64,000 nucleotides of DNA from Planctomycetaceae bacterium (GTDB lineage Bacteria; Planctomycetota; Phycisphaerae; Tepidisphaerales; Tepidisphaeraceae): NCBI GenBank assembly GCA_027487775.1, contig JAIYCY010000025.1, forward strand, positions 1 through 64,000. The letters run 5' to 3'. How positions within the stretch are numbered: position 1 is the first letter of the stretch; every line of letters starts with the position of its first letter. This document shows positions 1-7,719 of the stretch, in pieces. Under the pieces are notes generated by a model. It saw only the letters and a program-made list of their open reading frames with translations, made no database searches and was not told the origin of the DNA. The translations under genes and the position numbers were made by a program.

Positions 1-738
1 AAGGCGGCGGACCCGATCCGCATGACCAGCGGCGCGAGTTGGCACAACTTCCCCGCCGCCCTCAACGACATTCCGGACACGATCGGCTTTAACAAATATC
101 AGGGCTGGTACGGCAACCGCATCAGCGCGTTCGGCACATGGCTCGCCGGTCAGGTCAGCGCCGCTGGCACTCGCAGCTTCGCGATGACCGAATACGGCGC
201 GGGCGGAAGCATCGTCCAACATCAGGACAATCCCTCGCGCCCCCAGCATGACGGTCCGTTCCACCCCGAGCAATACCAGAGTCTCTTCCACGAAGGCTAT
301 TGGAACGAGATCAAGAAATACCCGCAGATCTGGGGCGTTTTCGTCTGGCAACTCACCGACAGCGCCAACGACAACCGCGACGAAGGCGACACCGCCGGCC
401 GCAACGACAAGGGCCTCGTCACCTACGATCGCGAAAACAAAAAGGACGCTTTCTACTTCTATCGCGCCGCCTGGAGCGATCGACCGGTCCTCCATCTCAC
501 CGCCAAGCGTTTCACGAATCGCACCGACGCACTCCCACCGCTCCGCGTCTACTCCAACATCGGCGACGTCACACTCCTGATCAACGGACAAACCATCGGC
601 ACACGCGCCGACGACAACAACGACAACATCATCAGTTGGACCAACGTTCTGCTCCGCCAGGGCGCCAACACCATCGAAGTCCGCGCGACCCGCAACGGTC
701 AAGACTACTCCGACACCGCCATCTGGAATCTTGCCTGA
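1..738 (+). CDS. Beta-galactosidase-like glycoside hydrolase, family GH2 (C-terminal part, 5' truncated)
   Basis: The reading frame is open from the first base, so the N-terminal part lies outside the window. What remains holds the end of the GH2 TIM barrel: a KYQGWYG segment, then FAMTEYGAGG, whose Glu (codon 190-192) sits where GH2 enzymes keep the catalytic nucleophile, then GVFVWQLTDSAND and the GRNDKGLVTYDR-KKDAFYFY block typical of bacterial GH2 beta-galactosidases. A beta-sandwich of about 70 residues closes the protein, as in many large GH2 enzymes. The next gene on the same strand is a GH53 galactanase, so release of galactose from beta-1,4-galactan oligosaccharides is the likely role. 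Family is well supported; substrate is inferred from the neighbour. Confidence 0.85.
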   Translation, partial: KAADPIRMTSGASWHNFPAALNDIPDTIGFNKYQGWYGNRISAFGTWLAGQVSAAGTRSFAMTEYGAGGSIVQHQDNPSRPQHDGPFHPEQYQSLFHEGYWNEIKKYPQIWGVFVWQLTDSANDNRDEGDTAGRNDKGLVTYDRENKKDAFYFYRAAWSDRPVLHLTAKRFTNRTDALPPLRVYSNIGDVTLLINGQTIGTRADDNNDNIISWTNVLLRQGANTIEVRATRNGQDYSDTAIWNLA

Positions 739-814
739 TCCACAGCGCCGCCCCTTATCTCGGCAGGCTGTCGCGACCGAATCAGTGCACGAACTGGATC
801 GGCGATCGCACAAG

Positions 815-1034
815 TGTGCGCGAGCGTGCGAAACGCGTGCGCGAACAATGCCAAGCGCGTGCGCGAGCTATGCCAAAAGCGAGCGCAAGCAGCACAGGAC
901 GATGAATCGGGCCCACCCAAACGGGTACACGAGCGGCACCGAACCAGGCGTATGCGACCGCGCGGCAGGCGTTCGCGATATTCTTTTGAATTTGCGCTGC
1001 GCGATTGCGGACGCAGGCGCGCAGCGCGCCAGTA
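815..1034 (+). repeat. Composite intergenic element, copy A
   Basis: The 400 bases between the GH2 and GH53 genes hold no convincing gene. They contain a GTGCGCGAG-rich block with an imperfect internal repeat of about 22 bp (815-880), then 110 bases later a 44-base segment (991-1034) with an inverted repeat, GCGCTGCGCG and CGCGCAGCGC around a 14-base loop. Both parts recur in the same order and strand sense, inverted relative to this copy, at 22573-22780. By eye the palindromic parts match at 40 of 44 bases and the repeat blocks at 46 of 66. Function unknown. Confidence 0.6.
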
Positions 1035-1138
1035 GAAATGAAGGACTTCGACGCCGACAGATCCGCTTGCGCCGGAGGCGAGAACGCATCCGGTTCAGTG
1101 CGTGAATCGAGGCGGGTTGTCATTTAGGATGTTTCAGT

Positions 1139-2395
1139 ATGGCGATTTCGAATCTCCTGGCGTTGAAGATCGGCAGAGCGCTTGCGTGCGTGCTGCTGTG
1201 GGTCGCGGGCACTTCGTGTCGCTCGGAGGGCCCGGTCGGATCGGTTGGCTCGGGAGGGAAGACGATGAACGCTGAATCAGAAGCCGGTGCGAATGGTTGG
1301 TTTGTTGGTGTGGATCTATCGATGTTGGAAGAGTTGGAGCGAGCGGGGGCCGGGCATTTTGACGCGTCGGGCACGCCGATTCCGGACGTGATGCGCTATT
1401 TTTCCGAACGGGGTGTGAATTTGGTTCGGCTTCGGTTGTTTGTGGATCCGAATCCGGATTTTCAGTCGACGCACGGGGCGACGCAGGACCTCGAGATGGT
1501 GATTCGACTCGCCGAGCGGACGCGTGATGCGGGGGCGGAGGTGATGCTCGCGCTGCATTACTCGGATACCTGGGCCGACCCCAAGCAGCAGCACAAGCCG
1601 TCGGCGTGGCGTGATCTGGACGCGGAGGCGCTTTCGCAGAGGTTGTACGACTACACGCGCGACGTGCTGAGGCGATTGGGCGAGCGAGGCATACGCCCGC
1701 GGGTCGTGCAGGTGGGCAACGAGATCACGGGCGGGATGCTCTGGCCGGATGCGCAAATCACCGGCGGGCCTGACGAAGGGCAGCAATTCGCACGACTCAG
1801 GCGAATGCTGCTTCCTGCCATCCGCGCCGTGCGGGACCACGACAAGGACGCGCAGGTCGCGATTCACATTCACGGCGGCGGGCATGACGGACTGGTCCCG
1901 TGGTTTTTCGGTCGGCTGCTCAATGACGGATCAACCGATGAACAGGTCGATTTCGATCTGATCGCACTGAGTTTTTATCCGACATGGGGTGACGACATCG
2001 ACCACTTGCGCGACAACTTGAAAGCGGTTGCGAAGCTGACGGACAAGCCTGTGGTGATCGCGGAGATCGGCTATCCGCACGCCGAGCCGACCACACGAGG
2101 GCCTGACGCGCGCAAAGTTCGATCGCCCATGCGATGGCCAGAATCGCCAATCGGACAGGCGGCCTTTTTGCGGGACGTGCGTAGTGTGCTGACCGAGGCG
2201 TTGCCCTCGGATCGGGCGGTGGGCTGGGTGTGGTGGTATCCCGAAGCCGTCCCGACGCCCGCCCTGTTCATTTACGAGAACGGGCGTCAGGGACTCTTCG
2301 GTGTTGACGGCCGCGCGTTACCTGCGATCGACGTGTTAAGTGAACGATCTACGATCGCAGGACAAGCGACGATCACGGGACGAGCCGAACGCTGA
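1139..2395 (+). CDS. Arabinogalactan endo-beta-1,4-galactanase, family GH53
   Basis: This 418-residue enzyme is expected to cut beta-1,4-galactan chains of pectin or plant arabinogalactan. The family pattern is clear: FVGVDLSMLEE near the start of the mature domain, VNLVRLRLFVDP, MLALHYSDTWADP, then VGNEI with the acid/base Glu at residue 195 and VIAEIGYP with the nucleophile Glu at residue 309. The N terminus has a basic start, a hydrophobic run and then AGTSC at about residue 27, which could be a lipoprotein cleavage site although it is not a classical LAGC box; export is therefore likely. The GH2 enzyme just upstream would process the released galacto-oligosaccharides. Confidence 0.9.
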   Translation: MAISNLLALKIGRALACVLLWVAGTSCRSEGPVGSVGSGGKTMNAESEAGANGWFVGVDLSMLEELERAGAGHFDASGTPIPDVMRYFSERGVNLVRLRLFVDPNPDFQSTHGATQDLEMVIRLAERTRDAGAEVMLALHYSDTWADPKQQHKPSAWRDLDAEALSQRLYDYTRDVLRRLGERGIRPRVVQVGNEITGGMLWPDAQITGGPDEGQQFARLRRMLLPAIRAVRDHDKDAQVAIHIHGGGHDGLVPWFFGRLLNDGSTDEQVDFDLIALSFYPTWGDDIDHLRDNLKAVAKLTDKPVVIAEIGYPHAEPTTRGPDARKVRSPMRWPESPIGQAAFLRDVRSVLTEALPSDRAVGWVWWYPEAVPTPALFIYENGRQGLFGVDGRALPAIDVLSERSTIAGQATITGRAER

Positions 2396-2433
2396 GCGGT
2401 GGCAGCCCGGTCGCGGCGACATCGCAGCAAAGG

Positions 2434-3165
2434 TTATCGTGCGCGGCGGCGCAGCGCGATGAGCGAAGCGGCGGCGAGTCCGCCGAGCGTGGCGGGCTCG
2501 GGGACGGTCAGCGTCGCGACGAAGTTCGCGGAGTCATCGGGGAATGCTGGTCCGAAGGCAAAGAGTGACCAGGTGCCGCTACTGGGGTTGAACTGGGACG
2601 CGTTGCCGGTGATGAATCCGAAGCTGGGGTTAAAGAGTCCGCTGTTCTGGAAGCCGAAATTTCCGTCGTAGGCGTAGTTCGAGACGCCGACGCTCCAGCC
2701 GAAGTTGTTGAAGCCCGGCGCGAGGGTGAGCGCGGGGAGATCGATGCGGAGGTTGAAGTAGATGCGATCGCCCGGCGCGGGGAGTTCGGGGAGCGAGACG
2801 CCGTTGATGGTGGTGGAGTAAAGCTGAGCGCCGTTGCCGAAGACCAGTCCGCTGGGGTCACCGTTGTTGAAGGTGAAGTTGATGTCGGTGGTGCCTGCGT
2901 TGACGGTGCCGGCGGGGAGGTTGTTGACGACCGCGAGTCCGAGGGTGATGGAGTTGACACCGAGAACAGCCGGCGAACCCCCTGATCCGACCCACCCGCT
3001 ATCGCCGAACTTGGTGCCGGCGGGGGTCGAGCTGTTGATCGGTGCGAAGAACCCGGTGGGCGAGTTGGACTGATAGATGATGGTTTCAGCAAGGGCCGAA
3101 GACGAAACGCCACCGATAGCGACCAACGAGGCCGCGACAACGGCGGACTGAATCAGATTGCGCAT
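2434..3165 (-). CDS. Secreted protein with PEP-CTERM sorting tail
   Basis: The 243-residue product starts with a signal peptide (MRNLIQ, hydrophobic stretch, likely cleavage after SSALA near residue 26). It ends with VPEPATLGGLAAASLIALRRRAR split as a PEP motif, a short hydrophobic helix and an Arg cluster, the tail recognised by exosortases. The body is rich in Gly, Ser, Asn and Phe, of beta-rich appearance, with no catalytic motif I recognise. The start is fixed by a strong ribosome-binding site, AGGAGAGAAC directly before ATG. The same leader occurs before the second PEP-CTERM gene at 20679. It converges with the GH53 gene, leaving only 38 bases between them. Confidence 0.75.
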   Translation of the reverse strand: MRNLIQSAVVAASLVAIGGVSSSALAETIIYQSNSPTGFFAPINSSTPAGTKFGDSGWVGSGGSPAVLGVNSITLGLAVVNNLPAGTVNAGTTDINFTFNNGDPSGLVFGNGAQLYSTTINGVSLPELPAPGDRIYFNLRIDLPALTLAPGFNNFGWSVGVSNYAYDGNFGFQNSGLFNPSFGFITGNASQFNPSSGTWSLFAFGPAFPDDSANFVATLTVPEPATLGGLAAASLIALRRRAR

Positions 3166-3272
3166 GTTCTCTCCTAAGAAAAAAGGTCATGAATGAGGCT
3201 ACCCAGATTTAGCAGGATCGCGAGACGCAAACAAGCAAAATCTGCCTCCGAGCGATCGTATCGAGAGAATTA

Positions 3273-3302
3273 TTTACACATATCGGCGAGGATTGATATG
3301 AT
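3273..3302 (+). promoter_or_regulatory. Putative housekeeping promoter of the peroxiredoxin gene
   Basis: TTTACA at 3273-3278 and TATGAT at 3297-3302 each match five of six consensus bases, with an 18-base spacer. The start codon of the downstream gene is at 3312, so transcription would begin within a few bases of the ATG and give a leaderless or nearly leaderless mRNA. Seen by eye only. Confidence 0.45.
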
Positions 3303-3311
3303 AGAGAATCC

Positions 3312-3869
3312 ATGCAGATTGTTCAGGCCATCCCCGGCAAGCGCGCACCCACGGTGGAGCTTCCGGACACGCAGGGCGTGCTCCGGCAGATCCCGACGCA
3401 TGGCGAGGTGTCGGTGCTCGTGTTCGCGCGCGGGCATTGGTGTTTTTATTGCCGTCGCTATCTGGGCAAGTTGCAGGCACGTGTTGATGATTTCAGTGCC
3501 CGCTCGGCGCATCTCACTGTCATCACCCCAGAACCGACCACCACCAGCCGCGCTCTGGCGGTGTCGCTCGGGATTTCGTTCCCGATCCTCGCTGACAGCG
3601 ACGGTCTGGCGATCGACGCGTACGGTGTGCGCAATCGCTTTGGCAGTTGCTCCACGCTCATGCCGCACGCCAGTGTCTTTGTCGTCGACGCCGATGGTGT
3701 CGTTCGACTGCGGATCGTCGATCGAAACTACAAGAAACTCACGCCAATCCGATCGATCCTGCTCGCGATCGATCACATCAGGTACAACCCCGGCCGCACC
3801 GCGCCCGCGGCGCTCATGCTGGATGTCGAGTCGCGTCAACCGCAACCGCACGGGATCGCCGCGCCATGA
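3312..3869 (+). CDS. AhpC/TSA-type peroxiredoxin-like protein
   Basis: The 185-residue protein has a thioredoxin-fold peroxiredoxin layout: PGKRAPTVELPDTQG at the N terminus, then FARGHWCFYCRR with Cys44 and Cys47, then a VITPEP strand, SFPILADSDG, and the VFVVDADGVVRLRIV strand pair. Family members reduce peroxides or act as thiol-disulfide redoxins in the cytoplasm; no signal peptide is seen. Most relatives carry a CPFC-type active site, so CFYC is a variant, and the catalytic type (peroxidase or thioredoxin-like) cannot be settled from sequence. It is transcribed divergently from the PEP-CTERM gene. No ribosome-binding site precedes the ATG, which agrees with the leaderless promoter position. 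Confidence 0.75.
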   Translation: MQIVQAIPGKRAPTVELPDTQGVLRQIPTHGEVSVLVFARGHWCFYCRRYLGKLQARVDDFSARSAHLTVITPEPTTTSRALAVSLGISFPILADSDGLAIDAYGVRNRFGSCSTLMPHASVFVVDADGVVRLRIVDRNYKKLTPIRSILLAIDHIRYNPGRTAPAALMLDVESRQPQPHGIAAP

Positions 3870-3904
3870 TGATGGCCCGCGCGGTGATTTACCGCTCGAT
3901 GAAC

Positions 3905-3958
3905 CGATACGCGAGAGGGAACCGATACGCGAGAGAGAACCGATACGCGAAGAGGCAA
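3905..3958. repeat. 18-bp tandem repeat, three units
   Basis: The unit CGATACGCGAGAG(G/A)GAAC starts at 3905, 3923 and 3941, the third copy being degenerate. It lies between the convergent peroxiredoxin and kinase genes. Confidence 0.85.
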
Positions 3959-3990
3959 CAACGAACGATGCTTTGATTCATCGACGCGAT

Positions 3991-5064
3991 TCACTCGGAG
4001 ATCAATCCGATCAGCCGTTTGGAATGTTGACGAAGCCAGTTGGTTTTGCGATCGACCATGGCAAGGAAGCTCGCACCGTCGAATCGCTGAAAGCTGCCCG
4101 TTGCAAGAATGGGGAAGACCGACTCGGCGATCAAAGCTTCGATCATCAGGAACGGCATCGCGTCGAGTTCCGCTTGACTGAGGACGATCACCTGATCGTA
4201 GCCGCGTACGAATCGGCGCAGGCGTCCTTCATCGCATGAATCAGGCCATCGGTCGATATGTTCATCGCCGACGATCGAGAATTGCAGTGCGCCGTTGGCG
4301 GTATCGATGATGCGAGGAAGTTGCCGCGCCGAGTCGTAATCGATGACCGCCACGACGCGATTGTCGCGAAAGAGCATGTTCCCCGGATGCCAGTCGGCGT
4401 GCACGATCTGGCTCGGCCAGTCATTCAGGCCCAATCCCTCGACGCGCAGCGTGCATTCGCGGTACCGATCTGCGAGCACATCACATCGAGCGCGGAGCTT
4501 TGGATCGCGTGCGTTTCGCCCGATCGTGATCAAGCCCTGCTCGACCGCCGGCGCGTTGTGATAGCTCCCCATCGGCGGGTGGTAATCGGCGTTGAATCCG
4601 TCGAGCAGTTTGTGAAACAAGGCGAGCACGCGTCCTGAATCGTTGGTCGCTTCGAGCGAGAGGTTGTATCCCTGACCGGGGATGTACTCGAACAATTCAT
4701 AGATCGATTCGCCGAGTTGCAGCATTGAATTGTTTTCGCGTCGGGTTCCGATCAGGTGCGGAAGCGGATACTGCTGGGCCGCGAGATGAAGTTGAATCTG
4801 ATGACTGAATGCGACTTTGATTGCGTCATCACGACCGCGTGCGCGGCGTTTGAGCAGGAAGGTTCCCGACTCGCTTTCGACGTAGAGTTTTGGCGCTTTG
4901 CGACTGCCGCGTGGGAACTCGCGAATTTCCTTGATCACGCCGATATCAAAGTGAGAGAGGACGATCGCAAGTTCGTGTGCGGCGAACTTCTCTCGTCCGC
5001 CGGAGCTTGCAGAATGCGTGGCGCTGCTGACCCCGCCGGGGTCGATTGTGGTGATATCCGACAC
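3991..5064 (-). CDS. APH-fold phosphotransferase (aminoglycoside phosphotransferase/choline kinase-like)
   Basis: This 357-residue soluble protein has the protein-kinase-like APH fold. The catalytic loop reads VHADWHPGNMLF, with His222, Asp224 and Asn229, followed by VIDYD with the metal-binding Asp at 242. An N-terminal strand pair (LYVESESGTFLLKRRA) probably carries the ATP-binding Lys. The family phosphorylates small molecules such as sugars, choline, homoserine or aminoglycosides, and the substrate cannot be read from the sequence. Nothing nearby suggests antibiotic resistance; the upstream gene on the same strand is an adenylate kinase about 100 bases away. A housekeeping kinase is more likely than a resistance enzyme. 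Confidence 0.75.
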   Translation of the reverse strand: MSDITTIDPGGVSSATHSASSGGREKFAAHELAIVLSHFDIGVIKEIREFPRGSRKAPKLYVESESGTFLLKRRARGRDDAIKVAFSHQIQLHLAAQQYPLPHLIGTRRENNSMLQLGESIYELFEYIPGQGYNLSLEATNDSGRVLALFHKLLDGFNADYHPPMGSYHNAPAVEQGLITIGRNARDPKLRARCDVLADRYRECTLRVEGLGLNDWPSQIVHADWHPGNMLFRDNRVVAVIDYDSARQLPRIIDTANGALQFSIVGDEHIDRWPDSCDEGRLRRFVRGYDQVIVLSQAELDAMPFLMIEALIAESVFPILATGSFQRFDGASFLAMVDRKTNWLRQHSKRLIGLISE

Positions 5065-5171
5065 GCCAGAAACCTAAAGGCCGAGCGTTGATCGGTCAAA
5101 AATCAGCGAGATTCGGACAGCTCTCGCCAGAAAATGCGCTCAGCCGTTTCGATGATCGGTACGCCCCATCT

Positions 5172-5810
5172 TCATCCGCCGATGCCGTTGGCGGCTCGGT
5201 ATTGTTCCCATTCGCGATCGCGTTGTTCTTTGAGCGGGACCATCTGCCCGATGATTTCGCTGAGGATTCGAATCTGACTGAGCGTCGCATCGACGCGGAG
5301 GATTTTCTCCTGCGGAAAGAGATCGAGGACGGGGCGTGTTTCGCGTTCGTAGATTTCGAGTCGCCTGCGAATGACATCTTCGTTTGCGTCGTCGAATCGA
5401 TTTTCTTTTAGTGCGCGTCTTCGGAGTCGCTCGGTCATTTTGTTTAGGTCATCGGTATGCAGGTGGATGACGCGGACGACGTCGATTTCATGTTCGAGCA
5501 GCCGCGCCTGGCTGAGCGTTCGTGGCAGTCCGTCGAGGACGAGTAGTTCGGTCTCGGGGTGAAACTGGTTGATCAGTTCCATTCCTTTGATGTACTGCTT
5601 CCATACTTTGATGGTCACGTCATCGGGGACAAGTTTGCCCTTTCCGGCGTATTCCCAGAAGAGTCGTCCGGTTTCCGATTGCAGATCGAGCGTGCGAAAG
5701 ATGTCGCCGCTCGACGAATGGTAAAAGCCCGGGATGTGCCCGAGGATTTTGCCTTGCGTACCCTTGCCGCTGCCGGGCGCGCCGAACAGGAGAATGGACT
5801 TATACCGCAT
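5172..5810 (-). CDS. adk: Adenylate kinase family nucleoside monophosphate kinase
   Basis: The 212-residue protein begins MRYKSILLFGAPGSGKGT, a P-loop at residues 10-18, followed by the NMP-binding segment HSSSGDIFR, the DGLPRTLSQA motif that binds the adenine base in adenylate kinases, and an RLRRRALKENRFDDANEDVIRRRL lid region broken by no zinc Cys motif. The lid is short, so this is a short-type enzyme. It would catalyse ATP + AMP to 2 ADP. An ATG 57 bases further upstream is in frame, but the start at 5810 places the P-loop at the usual distance from the N terminus. A second adenylate kinase gene elsewhere is possible, since bacteria often keep adk beside secY. Confidence 0.8.
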   Translation of the reverse strand: MRYKSILLFGAPGSGKGTQGKILGHIPGFYHSSSGDIFRTLDLQSETGRLFWEYAGKGKLVPDDVTIKVWKQYIKGMELINQFHPETELLVLDGLPRTLSQARLLEHEIDVVRVIHLHTDDLNKMTERLRRRALKENRFDDANEDVIRRRLEIYERETRPVLDLFPQEKILRVDATLSQIRILSEIIGQMVPLKEQRDREWEQYRAANGIGG

Positions 5811-5910
5811 GCCGGAAAGATAACACGAATCCGTCCGCATGCCGCACGCGTCGCTCCACTGCGGCAAGCTGTCACCTATATCGGACCCTCATCGGCCCCC
5901 GATCATCGAT

Positions 5911-7587
5911 TCATCGGATAAAGACCGCCCAGACGACGATAAGGATGGGCAGCAGCGCGGGCAGCGCATAGCGGAACACAAAGCCGAAGAAGCTCGGCAT
6001 TTTAAGGCCGCCGTGCTCTGCGATGCTCTTGATCATGAAATTCGGACCATTGCCGATGTAGGTCATCGCCCCGAACAGAACCGCCGCCATCGAGATCGCG
6101 ACGAGGTAGCGATTCAACTCCGGCACGCCGATGAGCAATGCGATCTCCGCCTGTTCGCGGGAGATTTCGCCTCGCTCGTACTGGGCGGGGAAATACTTCG
6201 CCAATGCGTCCGCACCTTGATCGATCTGCTTACGCTCTTCTTCGCTCAGCCCGACCGTTGCCGCCTCCAGATCGTGCTTCACATCCCTGGCCAGTTGCCA
6301 TTCGCGTTCGATCAGCTCCGGATCGAGCGACCCGAGCTTCGCCTTGAGAAATGTCAGGTAGGTCGGCGCGTTATCGAGCACACTGCTCAACGTTCCGACG
6401 GCGTAGTAGTAATGCGATGGCGACTTCAGCGGCAACCGCCCCGCCGCACTGGCGTGATAGAGATAGTTCAAAGCCGGAAGCATCGTCAGGAAGATGCCAA
6501 CAAACAGGATGGCGACTTCTTTGATCGGAGCGTAGTTGAACTGGTTTTCCACATGCACGCGTCTCGGCGTGGTCGACAATGCGAGGAAGGCCGCAAGCGC
6601 CATGGCCAGTTCTCTGAAGGGCGCGTGGAATCCGAAGTGCTCGTGGGTCCAGTGATTGAGCGGGCCGTGCATCAGGATTCCTGCGATGATAAGCCCTGCC
6701 CATACGAGGTTGCTGGCCCCATACAAACTGACGCCCGGTCCGAGGTCTGCGCTCGCGCGGGGCAGGAGATTCTGCTTTCGCTTTCGCGCATCGATCGTGT
6801 CCACCACAAAAAAGATCGCGAGCAGCGAGCCGACCACCGTCAACCAGATCGGCCAGCAGTTTTCCATCACCCACCAGAACGGCACGCCCTTGAGAAATCC
6901 GAGAAACAAAGGCGGATCGCCGATCGGGGTCAGACTTCCGCCTGCGTTGGCGACGATGAAGATGAAGAAGACGACGTGATAGGGCTTGAGGTGATCGCGA
7001 TTCATCCGCATGTACGGACGTATCAACAGCATGGCCGCCCCCGTGGTGCCGAAGATGTTGGCGTTGATCGCGCCGAGCAGGAGGAGCGTCACATTCGCGA
7101 GCGGCCTGGCGTCGGTATGAACGCGAATCAGAATCCCCCCACTCACGACATAAAGAGAACCGACCAGAAAGATAAAGCTGATGTACTCCGCAGACGTTCG
7201 CGCGACATTACCCGCGCCATGTTCAGGCCCGACGAGGTAGTACGTCGCAACGATCAGGCCCAGCGCGATCGCCACCTTCGCATAATGATGTTCCCACCAA
7301 TGCCGCGCGATGAACGGCATCACCGCAATCGCAGCAAGGAGCGTCACAAACGGAATCACCCACGGCAGCGCCACTCTCGAGTCCGGCGCTGAGTGTCCGT
7401 AATGTTCAAGCGAATATCCCACGAACGCCAGCACGATCGCACCGACAAGCCATCCCAGTCTCGCGCCAAGCGACATCGGATTCGCTGTCGCACCTGCCAA
7501 CTCAAAGCCCGGCACATGTGCCTCACCCTGACCAACCGACGTCTCCACCCAAGGCGTCACCGGCGTCGTCTCCACCTGTTTCGGCAT
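5911..7587 (-). CDS. NhaD-like sodium/proton antiporter (ion transporter superfamily)
   Basis: The 558-residue protein has a hydrophilic N terminus of about 40 residues and roughly 12 membrane helices. Signature segments are INANIFGTTGAAMLLIRP and NAGGSLTPIGDPPLFLGF, two re-entrant motifs shared by planctomycete and bacterial sodium:proton antiporters of the NhaD/citrate transporter group. A soluble insert of about 70 charged residues (PELIEREWQLARDVKHDLEA onward) interrupts the membrane part before the last helices, which is unusual for NhaD. The family exchanges Na+ or Li+ for H+ at the cytoplasmic membrane. The exact ion is inference. Confidence 0.8.
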   Translation of the reverse strand: MPKQVETTPVTPWVETSVGQGEAHVPGFELAGATANPMSLGARLGWLVGAIVLAFVGYSLEHYGHSAPDSRVALPWVIPFVTLLAAIAVMPFIARHWWEHHYAKVAIALGLIVATYYLVGPEHGAGNVARTSAEYISFIFLVGSLYVVSGGILIRVHTDARPLANVTLLLLGAINANIFGTTGAAMLLIRPYMRMNRDHLKPYHVVFFIFIVANAGGSLTPIGDPPLFLGFLKGVPFWWVMENCWPIWLTVVGSLLAIFFVVDTIDARKRKQNLLPRASADLGPGVSLYGASNLVWAGLIIAGILMHGPLNHWTHEHFGFHAPFRELAMALAAFLALSTTPRRVHVENQFNYAPIKEVAILFVGIFLTMLPALNYLYHASAAGRLPLKSPSHYYYAVGTLSSVLDNAPTYLTFLKAKLGSLDPELIEREWQLARDVKHDLEAATVGLSEEERKQIDQGADALAKYFPAQYERGEISREQAEIALLIGVPELNRYLVAISMAAVLFGAMTYIGNGPNFMIKSIAEHGGLKMPSFFGFVFRYALPALLPILIVVWAVFIR

Positions 7588-7719
7588 AGAACCTTTCGTG
7601 CAGCCTGTCAGCTGTTGCCATGCGACCGGACTTTCCCACGGCCAAGTCGCATTCTTTTAATCTACCATACCACCCCGCGTTTCAAGAATCCGCGACTCTC
7701 GGATAGCTTCAGCGCCATC

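Noticed and set aside
2399-2671. 90-codon frame on the plus strand after the galactanase
   Set aside because: Antisense to the PEP-CTERM gene tail; no independent support.
3991-5064. Aminoglycoside resistance gene
   Set aside because: Only the general APH fold is visible; no specific resistance subfamily motif and no mobile or resistance context.
5839-7392. Open frame of 517 codons on the plus strand
   Set aside because: Antisense to the sodium/proton antiporter; His/Arg/Asp-rich translation typical of a GC-driven shadow.
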